From Limnanthes douglasii subsp. nivea (taxonomy: Eukaryota > Streptophyta > Magnoliopsida > Brassicales > Limnanthaceae), in NCBI GenBank assembly GCA_036936605.1, contig JAUPFV010000005.1, forward strand, positions 1,911,670 through 1,975,669: DNA of 64,000 bases, written 5' to 3'. Position numbers and translations under genes: made by a program. The first letter of the stretch is position 1. Every line of letters begins with the position of its first letter. Below the pieces are notes generated by a model. It searched no databases. It was given only the letters and a program-made list of their open reading frames with translations, and was not told where the DNA came from. This document shows, in pieces, positions 55,321-64,000 of this stretch.

Positions 55321-56607
55321 GCCTTAATACCAATGCATGTCCAACATATCCTCCTGTAACCTGGTCCTCATGAACCTCATCAACAACATCCTCTAGTTCC
55401 TCATCAAACCATGGGTCACCTTCTAGATCAAAATCAACAGCTCTAATGAATAAACCTCTCAATTTTTGTGGTTGTTGTCGTAATTTTGGACACTGTAAAG
55501 CAACGTGCCCTAGTTCATGACAATGGTAGCACTTGACCTACGAGGAAGTACCTGCGCGACTAGGGACCTGCGAATTAGCACATGTACGCATAGGAGTGGC
55601 AGTTGGTACTCCTGGGCTAGGACCTGGAACCGTCCTTTTTGGAAACAACATTGGAGTTGTTTAGAAAGTATCTCCTCCAAAAGGCCTTCGTGAAAGGGAT
55701 TTCTCCAGATGTAGTGCGCATTGATGTGCATCAGACACATTCACAGGGTCAGAAATGTTCAGATGGTCCTGAAAGTGCTGTATCATCCCACATATGTAGC
55801 AAGATACTAATTGATCTGCTGAATCAACAATATCGATACGATTTTATAGCTTGAAAAAATCGTTATTATATTCGTGAAGATTCCTTGACTTTTGTTTAAG
55901 GTTTTGGAATTTCTGATACATTATACGCGCATAGTTGTAAGTCAAACAAGCAGCCCTCAAGTGTTTCACAAATATATCCCAAGTTTTTATTTTTGGCTTA
56001 CCTTGCCTTGATTTGGTCTCCTTGAGTTGCTGCCAACAAGATGGCAGCTCGGCCTCAGAACTTAGTTGCAACCAACTATACCCGTTTTACATCCGGAACC
56101 TCCTTGAAATAAAGGACTTCTTCAACTGAGGCGATCCAATCTAAAAACTCATCCAGTTCAAGACCCCCTTGGAACTCTGAGATCTCAAATCTAATCCGGA
56201 TTCCCACGATTGTTGGCGTTCTGATCGAAATCTCTTGTTGGCGATTGCTCAAATACTTGTTCACGACAGTCTTATGGGTAATATTGACCCATAACTTGTT
56301 CTCTCCAAGGAGAAAACAGATTATGCTCGCGGCCGATCTCTCTCTCAGATCCCGACGACTGGTTGCTCAAACCTAGAGCTCGAAATCTGTTGGTTTGGTT
56401 GTTCAACAGCATGTGTAGTGCTTCATGTATGTCTCTCATCTGGTTTCCCAACGAGTGCATCTGTTCTCTAACCTGGCCGAATTGGTTTTCGAATTCATCA
56501 CGGTCGACCGGTCCTGCGATTGGAAGAAGGGACATCCCACACAAATATATCTTTGGCGGCCTACCTTCGTAACCCACATCGTAGGAGATTTGTCGCTCTG
56601 ATACCAA
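55290..56607 (-). pseudogene. Chromovirus copy 2 gag
   Basis: Open at 56,607-56,272 (QVREQMHSLGNQMRDIHEAL) and 56,264-56,076 (EISEFQGGLELDEFLDWIAS, FKEVPDVKRV). It continues at 56,071-55,844 (SSEAELPSCWQQLKETKSRQ, YARIMYQKFQNLKQKSRNLH). The zinc knuckle near 55,540-55,490 is intact: CYHCHELGHVALQC, a C-x2-C-x4-H-x4-C. Frameshifts separate the parts. Confidence 0.8.
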
Positions 56608-56609
56608 TA

Positions 56610-57136
56610 TGGTAGCGTCAAACTACGAGATGGAACAAAAGGCGACAAACACATAGAAAAGAAAGACGAAAACAAAAAATTGATAATCTCTAACCCTAGG
56701 TCAGAGTATATGAGACTTTAGAGAAAACTCAAATTATATTCCAAAGAGCATGACGGTAAAAATAGGGTTTGAGAGATTTTTATAGAAGTGCTCCAAAACC
56801 CTACGTCAAAATTAAAACTTGTTCCTTACGATATAAAAAAAAGCGCAACCCAATTTCAAAGTGATTGGATCTGCTTAATTATTTTAATTAATTCCGATAA
56901 AAATAGAAAAATGCAGAAAATTCACTAAAACAGCAAATAGAGGACTTAAACGATGGAATTTCGGGCATGAACTTCATCATCCGGCTTTTTCCCGTGATCC
57001 TTCCGAAAATCGTTGGGCTTCTCGTCGCGTTCTATTTGAGTGGTCGCAACGCCTAATTCGGATACCTAGGCCCCAAAAAGCCCGTTTCCGTTTGTCCAAA
57101 AGGGCCATATAGCCACGGGCTCGTGCAACTACATCA
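56610..57136 (-). repeat. 5' LTR of chromovirus copy 2
   Basis: On minus it starts at 57,136 with TGATGTAGTTGCACGAGCCC, is open at first (ARARGYMALLDKRKRAF), and ends CGCTACCA at 56,610. An exact primer site TTGGTATCAGAGC follows at 56,607-56,595. Confidence 0.85.
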
Positions 57137-57230
57137 CTTTCTTTCAAAATTTTAGATATGTTTTGGAAGACAATTCCGCGTACCAAATCGTTTCCCACAG
57201 ACGGCGCCAATGATCGTTCCAGAAATCTTT
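57137..57230 (-). promoter_or_regulatory. Primer-binding site and LTR end of another LTR element
   Basis: On the minus strand, GAACGATCA is followed by TTGGCGCCGTCTGTGGGAAA (57,210-57,191). This is the characteristic leader with primer-binding site of many plant gypsy elements, notably the Tat lineage. Its LTR should extend rightwards from 57,211 on the plus map; its start is not clear. Chromovirus copy 2 is inserted about 55 bases past this site. Confidence 0.65.
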
Positions 57231-57849
57231 GGAGGAGTTTTTTGAGTAAAATAATGTTTAGAGGACTAAATGTGTTATTCACATTACTTAGTCAATATTT
57301 TAGAGAGAGAAAGTCATATTTTTAGAGAGAAAGTAAAAGTAATAATTGCTCAATCATTAATCCATCATCATTTTCAAGAATAGGGTGGTGCTTTTATAAT
57401 ACAAATAGTTGGCTCCACAAGTCTAACATTTTACTAATTTTGGTTATATCCTTAAGTTTATTGTTTGTTCTAAATTGGTCATTTTTCATTACATAATCAT
57501 CAACTTCTCCTAAGAAACTTTCTTTGCTAATAAAACACCATAATCTTTCTTACATATGTAATATTCCCTTATCAAACTTAGTTTTTTTAACATGTTTTCA
57601 TTTTAAGATATAATTGACGGGTAGTATGTAAGTTAGTTTTTAGATTTGAAGCGTCTTAAATATAATTTTAAGTAATGTTTTATATTTCTATTCCTATCAG
57701 ACTTGGTCACATTAATGATTTCATCGGTTCCATATTGTTTTTGATTAACTATTAATGTTCCATATTGTTTTTATTAATTAATTTTAATTTTTTTTGCAGT
57801 CTCAAGTAACCTTACGCTACTACTCTATGTATGATAATTTCCGGAAATG
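57231..57849. other. Probable LTR of the Tat-type element, then AT-rich spacer
   Basis: The first 200-350 bases probably are the minus-strand LTR that ends at 57,211 (contains AGAGAGAAAG repeats and a TTTATAATAC box). No coding potential seen. The boundary with the following relic is unclear. Confidence 0.4.
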
Positions 57850-58970
57850 AAACTTGAGCCACCATGAGACTAGAGTGCATGTGAATGTTATGGGTACTTT
57901 GATCGTCCTCTTATTGATTCTCTTTCTCGTTGGCATACATTTATACATATGATAGAGTTGTTTCTCGAGTGTTGCATGAAAAGCCATCGTCATTTCATTT
58001 CTTGTTTTGTGAGATGACTGTGATGCTTGACGTTGTTCACTCTTGTTGATTATTTTGATGTTTCAAAGAGGTACAAGGTGTTTGAAGATATATTTGGTAT
58101 AAAACCTGAGGATCTGGGTAAATACTTTCATAGAGGTGGTATTTTGATTACTTTTGCGTTGTTGTGGGATACATTTCTCCTAAACGTTATTAAGATAATA
58201 GTGTCGGTGATCAGTATTCTGATCAAGCTACTCATGCTTACATATTATACGTGTTAGATAGTACGATATGTGTCAACAAAACTGGCAACAATGATTCACT
58301 TAATTACCTATAGTTTATTCAATATTACCAGATGATGGAGATGTATAAATGGGTTGAGTTGGTTTTAGCCCATCTATACTATACATTTGGACAGAGTTGG
58401 ATACACGGTATTGGTGGCATATGCGGGTTCACTGTACTGCTGGAGGATTAGATTTATGATCATTTCAGTTGAGGGCTCTTAGATTGTTCGAGGAGATATC
58501 TGACACACCCTAGCCATGTCTTAGGAGATTGATGTAAATTTCGATTAACACTATAAAATCTCAATTTTATTTTGTTTTATTTATTTATACTAACTTTGAT
58601 ATATAGTAACTTTTTAATATCGTTGTAAGTCATCTTTCTTCGATATGGTTATCTAAGAGGTGTACAACCATTTCAAGTGGTTAACTGTATCGATCATATT
58701 TTAAGGTCGTGTGATGTATTAGAGTTGTAATATTTGGACCGTGTGGCACGTCAGATGAGGCACATTTAGATGATATTATACCATTTACGTACTTTTTTGC
58801 CTAAGAAAACAAACAAAAAAACTAGCTTTAAGTTTCTATGGTATCCTAGAATTTTGCATAGTTGGCATCGTCATCTCTTCACGACTAAAGGTGATGCATA
58901 CAAGGGGACGCAGGGGTTGGTAAATATCTGATGCACCATGTTTATCTTAGGAGTCACCTATGGTCTATAA
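57850..58970 (+). pseudogene. Plant mobile domain (MAIN-like) relic
   Basis: Plant mobile domain proteins occur as host genes (MAIN and phosphatase 7 long form) and inside transposons. The frames read RPLIDSLSRWHTF (57,910), SSFHFLFCEMTVMLDVVHSC (57,985), then PEDLGKYFHRGG (58,100). They continue with DQATHAYILYVLDSTICVNK (58,220), WVELVLAHLYYTFGQSW and GIGGICGFTVLLED (58,350-58,460), and YDHFS (58,455). The usual words are 'L-x-E-R-W', 'T-F-H-x-P-x-G-E-M-T-x-T-L-x-D-V', 'A-x-Y-L-L-x-x-L-x-x-x-x-x-x-D-K' and 'L-A-x-L-Y'. Stops and shifts throughout; later parts (58,670-58,960) are weaker. The frame 58,027-58,257 alone is not the gene. Confidence 0.7.
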
Positions 58971-60289
58971 TGGTCAAATCCGGATAGGTAAGTCCTTATA
59001 CATATGTAGGGGAAACCATATGGTAGGCACTCACAGTATGGCGGAAAATGAATTAGATCAGAGACTGGTATTTCGAACACATATTTATACAATGACAACG
59101 ATTGATAAGGCTGATGCATTAGAGTAGTCCATTCGTATCACCTAGCGTTTTGGAAGCCGTTATTAGGTCATAGTTTGCATTTTTATTACTCTTTTGACTT
59201 TTTTTTATGATCATCATATGTTATGATCTTTGTTTAGTCAATCGGTCCGAACATGATTTCGGCCGATCTTTAGTAACAACTGGTTTTTTAAGCTTTACAA
59301 TGGGACTGGTGTCTGGATTTAAGATCTATATGATTCTGTTAATAATATGATCTTGATGTTCAGACTCATAATCACGTTGGAAATATCTATGATGGATAAT
59401 AATTTTTATAAAATATCTTTATGTGTAGTAGCATATCTTTGAACGATACCTAGTCTTCTCTAAAATATATCCAAATCTTCCTTAGGAATGAATACTAACT
59501 TATTTTTCTATTGCAGTTATGTCACATGCGCAAGGTAACCCATATGTTTTCATAAGGATACACCCACATGCTACTTGATCTACGCCTATTTTTCTAGCAC
59601 CTTAAATAACAAGCGATATTTCTTCTAGGGCTGCATGCGATCCACAATTATTAGTTGTGATTTTAGTGTATTTATGTTACGTGGTATAATACGAAACTTA
59701 CTTCGCTCGAAAGATTCGAGAATCAATATATTTCAATTACGTTGTTGCAAAAATAAACCAAATCACCGACCAAACTATGCCATGCCCGTTACGAGAAACG
59801 ATGGGTACTATAATTTATTATGACTAACAATTAATCATCTTACTCATCATCGCAATGATTAATTTGTAATTTACATGCCTAATATATTGTTTAACCAATT
59901 TATTGTGAGTCAATAATTTATAATTATATGTCAGGGGTTGTAATTCATATCATTGTGGTAAGATTTGTTTTTTTTACGACGATTATGCTAACTTCCACGT
60001 ATTTGTTAAACTACTTATTAGCACAACACACTGATAAGCTTGTATTGTCTTGATGAACATGTGTCAAGCTATTTTATGTATAGCAACATTTGTCACATTG
60101 TATAACTTTTTTGGTGCACATCATTCAACTTGAATGCATTTTGATATCATATTGTGTCACTCAAAATATCACTTCTCTAATATTTATATATTCGTTATAA
60201 ATCCAGACACATCATAATGAGTTGTTACTTATCCTAACTAAGAACCACATATGTTTAAGGACAACCGCGTGATTTTAAACTTTTAGATC
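58971..60289. other. Spacer, no gene seen
   Basis: AT-rich, no coding homology recognised on either strand. The open frame 59,635-59,823 is unsupported. Confidence 0.5.
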
Positions 60290-60605
60290 TAGATAACAAT
60301 GTGTTCTTCTAACGTGGGAAATGTTACATTGAGCCAAATCACCTTAGTCTTTGAAGCCTTCATCTAATGGCCTTACTAGATGAAAAGTTAGAGGGATCAG
60401 CTCTTTGAGAATGCTAGACGATATGATGAATATTGAAGACCAATACACTTGACCTGTAACGAGGACTGACTTGATGAGCTTAAGTCTATCCATATAAGAT
60501 ATATCTTTAGAGGTCCAAGAACTAATACTAGTAGTAATATTTTCTAAGAAATACTCACAATCATTGTAGAATAATCGACTTGTAAGGAAATAGACATCCA
60601 TATAC
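60290..60605 (-). pseudogene. LINE RT thumb fragment 5
   Basis: Minus-strand 60,601-60,344 reads YFLTSRLFYNDCEYFLENIT, SSWTSKDISYMDRLKLIKSV and GQVYWSSIFIISSSILKELI. This is the thumb/connection region of L1-type plant LINE ORF2 (compare NSWNTKHLSYADRLQLIKYV in LINE 3). About 85 residues; nothing else of the element remains nearby. Confidence 0.8.
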
Positions 60606-60699
60606 TTTATAGGAAGTGAGATTGTACCATAATATGTTAATCTGAGTTTTCAAGGTTATAAGTTTACAAGAATGAAATGCCTATTTATTGATATTTTAG

Positions 60700-61165
60700 G
60701 CGTGGATAGCGTAATCGAAATTGGTCTATCAAAATTGGACACGTGTAATTTGTTGATATCGTAATCCCCTTAACCAATTGCGCTTCCCGGGGTATGTTAG
60801 GATAGTGTAATCAAATAGGTCTATCATAATTGGACACGTGCCCATTAGAAAAAAAGTTAATATTTAATAGGACAAAAGTTACTATACATACATCGTCGGT
60901 GTAGTTGCACAACATCAGCGGTTTCAGAGCCTAACACCGCTGGCGTTGTAGCGTCCGTGGTGGCCTAGCCTATGCAACGATTGCGGTATTACCCCGCCGC
61001 CAGTGTGAATCCTTAGTATGGTAGCTTGGTGGCGCGTGCCTTGTTACCTCACTTCTAGTAAGAGTCGTTAGCACTGGCCGTTTTGTGCCATTGACTGTGG
61101 ATTAGATTGACATCGTCGGTGTTGTTTTAGAAAATTCAGAATTTCGAAAACCTCGATGGAAACGT
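60700..61165. repeat. Direct repeat and GC-richer island
   Basis: A roughly 45-base direct repeat at 60,706-60,749 and 60,802-60,847 (TTGGTCTATCAAAATTGGAC / TAGGTCTATCATAATTGGAC, then ACGTG) is followed at 60,885-61,165 by a GC-richer stretch. That stretch has the word ACATCGTCGGTGT near both its ends (60,889 and 61,111). Non-coding; perhaps a non-autonomous DNA transposon. Confidence 0.45.
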
Positions 61166-62763
61166 CATTGACGGACAAATCTAGTTCAAAAAAACAAATT
61201 AATTCATTTGTGATTCCAATTTCGTTATGGTTTCTTCAACCTTTCCATTTTTTTGCAAGGTAGATGGTTTTTTAAAAAAAAATATGAAAGAAAATCAACA
61301 TTTTTTTTTAATATTTTGTTAAAAAAGCTTGGATTTAGTATATGAATAGTTTGTTTGGTTGTTTAATTTTGTGTTTGAATTACCAAGCTAACTACACCCA
61401 ATAAAAAAAAGTAAATATTTTTTTGGTTTCGGTCAAAAATGTCTTAAAAAATAAAATCTTAAAGAAACAATTTTTTTTTTTGTTTATTTGAAACCACTAA
61501 TAATATTTGATGGAATGGTTAGCCAAATCTCATAATGACATGATATTTATTAAATTAATAAGTTATTTAAATCAAATTTTACATTATTTATTTATTTTTA
61601 TGTTTATACTATTATATTCTCAAATTATTTATAACAAATAATAAAAATAATATTTTTAATTAAAGAAATTATTTGGTATTAAATCACATTTTGACATATA
61701 TATTTTTGAATTAAATCTTTTTATCTATGGATTTAGAGGATGTTACCAAAAATATACATTCCTCATTTCCTTGAAAAGTTATAGAATGAATTATTTGAAG
61801 AGAAGATGAGATAAGATATGTGTTACATCAACTAAAAAATGTTGTATCACTACAAAGTGGCGTGATGTCAGATGCATAACGTGCCAATTATATAACAAGT
61901 AAGGGGGTAACAAATGGACGGTCAGGATGGAAAACAACAAGGAATTTCTAGAACAATATACTAGGATTGTAAATATTTTTCAATTTCTTTCTAAATAATC
62001 AAAACAGCAATCGAATTGAATTGATTTAAATATATGTTTGGTAGTGTAAAATATACTTTTTAAATTATTTTAAAACATCACATTACTTGCATATTATATA
62101 TTATTCTACCTAAATTACTTTGAGTACGTTACAGATAAATATTTTTCTATCCAACTATAGAATTATATTGAGTGTGTCCAACATATGATAATCTTTTTTA
62201 ATTTGAATGATATTTAAAATTTATGTCGAACTCTTGTTCGTAAAAAAAAAAGATATTTAGATTGATGTACACACTTGTGAAACTAGTTTGTCATTATTTG
62301 TGACTACCGCAAGCGGTGAGCAAGTATTTTTTGGTATGAAATATGTGAAGAATAAGTTGAGAAAACAAATTTCTAATACATAACTTAATGATTGGATAGT
62401 CATATTTATGGAGAAATAAGTGTATAGTGCAATCGATGATTTAGATATTATCAAACACTTTAAAATCATGAATAAAAGGAGTATGCACTTACGCATATAC
62501 TAAAAATAGGTTTTTATTTTGAATTATAATTTAAAAATTAGTATATTTTCACTATATAATGTAAATATTTATTATCTTTATGTGTTTTATTTTTTGGGCA
62601 ATCTACCAATAATTACCCAATATCAAACTTACTTACCAATAGTCACCCAAGGTTTGATAAAATACGGATAACCACATGGTGATAAATGAGTACATCTAGA
62701 TAACCACCTAGTAGTATGAAATACCCTTTAACCGTTTTTCTATCTTCTCTTTTTTGTTTTACT
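61166..62763. other. AT-rich spacer, no gene seen
   Basis: Long A/T runs; no coding homology recognised. The minus frame 62,257-62,496 is unsupported. Confidence 0.5.
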
Positions 62764-63483
62764 TTTAAATTTCATATTTTTCAAATCGTATCTCCAAAAC
62801 ATATGAAAATACCATTAGTTTTTGTTTAAGATGAACAAAACTAGATCCGTAAAATATTTTTTAATTTTTTTTTAGTTTCGTAATTATGTCTAATTGGGTT
62901 GCAAAATAAGTCTCGAAAAAATAATTGTGTTCTATTTGTGGAATTACGTGTGATTTGGTTGCTAAGAAGAAACTTTGTTCAGTTGCAGAATTACATGTAA
63001 ATGTGTTGCGAAAATAAAAATAAAATAGTTGTGAAACAAAGATTTAGGTTGCTAAATACGTCTGACTGTGTGAAAAGACAAAATATAACATTTTTTTGTG
63101 AAAATAAGTGTTAATTTGGTGTGAAACAACTAATTCTTTATAGTTGTAAAAATATGTGTAATTTGTGTTGAAAAAACTTTGAAAAACATTGGAGTGTATT
63201 CCAGATGCGGAAATACGTGCAATTTGGTTGCAAAATAAGTCTGAAAAAAACAATTGTGTTCTAGTTTCAGAATTACGTGTAATTTGGTTGCTAAAAACAA
63301 TTATGTTCATGTTGCGTAATTACGTGTAATTGAGTTGCAAAAATAAGAAAAAAAATACAATTATCTAAAAAAACACTACTCATGGATTTTGTTTTGTTCA
63401 TCTTTAATATACATATATATATATATATATATATATCGGAATTTCTCTTTGAATTAGAATTTGAAATATATGAAGTTTTAAAA
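62764..63483. mobile_element. Long-inverted-repeat element with satellite units, copy 2
   Basis: Left end (62,764-62,860) and right end (63,380-63,483) are inverted repeats of one another (AAGATGAACAAAACTAGATCC / ATGGATTTTGTTTTGTTCATC). They match the ends of copy 1 at 30,408-31,416. The interior 62,870-63,340 is made of AATTACGTGTAATTTGGTTG-type units, the opposite strand of the copy 1 units. A (TA)n run lies at 63,409-63,437. Confidence 0.6.
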
Positions 63484-63616
63484 ATTAATAATAACTAATT
63501 GTTGAAGTCTATAAAAGTTGAAAAACTTTTTATAAAAAAGGTCTTCTTGAGCTCCAAGAAACCCATTTTTGAAACCGGTGCATGTTTCTTCCTCATCACG
63601 CTAATCGCAGCCCCCT

Positions 63617-63856
63617 ATGGAGACAATTGTCAAGCAACATTCCTTGGAGACTTCCAACACTATCATCAACAAACAAGGATCGACATCGTCTCACATTGAC
63701 AAATCAATTCGTGAAAACAAGTATCCAAATTATTCAGTCCCTCAAGAAGAAACAAAAATTGACTTCCCTCCATTAAACTCAAATGGAATCCCAACCAAAA
63801 CATTAACAACTAAATTACCTCAGTTCTTGAGCTGTATATCAAATCCAGTTTTCTAG
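63617..63856 (+). CDS. Unrecognised ORF at the right edge
   Basis: 79 codons, Ser/Thr/Asn-rich and hydrophilic (SSHIDKSIRENKYPNYS, EETKIDFPPLNSNGIPTK). It begins 130 bases after a foldback element. No recognised domain. It could be the start of a LINE ORF1 (these are often polar at the N-terminus) or a host exon, but neither is supported by a motif. Confidence 0.25.
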   Translation: METIVKQHSLETSNTIINKQGSTSSHIDKSIRENKYPNYSVPQEETKIDFPPLNSNGIPTKTLTTKLPQFLSCISNPVF

Positions 63857-64000
63857 AACAACTCAAACCACCAAATAATATCTTTCCCACAATTAAGATC
63901 ATACGTCGACGCAACAAGAGTGACCACCACAGATATCTCGTATAACAAAGTTAGAATAAAAGATAAGGGAGATTACAAGATAAAAAAAATTCAAGAACAA

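Larger units (their letters stand above)
51657..57136 (-). mobile_element. Ty3/gypsy chromovirus copy 2 (minus strand)
   Basis: Same family as copy 1, about 5.48 kb: 5' LTR 57,136-56,610, primer site, gag, PR, RT, RNase H, IN, polypurine region and 3' LTR 52,161-51,657. The flanking 5-mers are plus TATTC (left) and CTTTC (right), a poor match, so the target duplication is decayed or the ends are slightly different. Full of stops and frameshifts. Confidence 0.85.

Noticed and set aside
58027..58257. 76-codon ORF resembling a membrane protein
   Set aside because: It is one open piece of the plant mobile domain relic; the hydrophobic tail is out of frame with the domain.

Overview
The window is plant nuclear DNA, most likely from a eudicot and probably from repeat-rich, pericentromere-like chromatin. 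The evidence is plant-specific transposon lineages (chromovirus and Tat-lineage Ty3/gypsy, Ty1/copia primed by initiator-Met tRNA, L1-type LINEs, a FAR1-type Mutator element), a degenerate PPR gene fragment, a plant mobile domain relic, and AT-rich spacers with plant-type splice sites. No intact ordinary host gene was recognised. Almost everything with coding potential is a mobile element or its remains, so most coding entries are broken and are given as pseudogenes with the reading frame that carries the homology.

Layout, 1-26 kb: a hAT transposase tail on the minus strand (0.95-1.45 kb); a decayed copia element (about 1.4-11.1 kb) split by a complete chromovirus (4,865-10,405) whose target duplication can be read directly; an unrecognised small ORF with promoter-like upstream DNA (12.5-12.9 kb); a composite copia element lacking reverse transcriptase (13,210-16,747); a TRIM-like mini-element in inverse orientation (17,264-18,144); a Tat-lineage gypsy pol (18.5-21.85 kb) followed by an antisense coiled-coil ORF that is split by a roughly 1.9 kb GC-richer, organelle-like insert (22.7-24.6 kb).

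Layout, 26-46 kb: a decayed LINE (26.4-29.0 kb); a foldback hairpin (29.4-29.6 kb); a long-inverted-repeat element filled with degenerate satellite-like units (30.4-31.4 kb); a nearly intact Mutator-like element (32,333-35,240) with a 9-bp target duplication, 41-bp TIRs, a three-exon transposase gene with one nonsense codon, and hairpins in its first intron and near its left end; a PPR fragment (35.5 kb); two LINEs (36.3-38.9 and 38.9-42.8 kb); and a small copia derivative carrying a minisatellite (43.6-45.2 kb).

Layout, 46-64 kb: a third copia (46.7-49.3 kb); a patchwork of chromovirus LTR, LINE and mini-element LTR fragments (49.3-50.5 kb); a second chromovirus copy on the minus strand (51,657-57,136), inserted just past the primer-binding site of another LTR element; a plant mobile domain (MAIN-like) relic (57.85-58.97 kb); a LINE fragment (60.3-60.6 kb); a second copy of the satellite-filled foldback element (62.76-63.48 kb); and an unrecognised ORF at the right edge.

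The main history that can be read directly is an inversion. The two copia-type elements at 13.2-16.7 kb and 17.3-18.1 kb have exchanged their 5-bp target duplications (CATCT/AGATG and GAAGG/CCTTC). The 516 bp between them must therefore have flipped by recombination between oppositely oriented LTRs. The most nearly functional gene is the Mutator-like transposase. All alignments and identity estimates here were made by eye; no database search was run.
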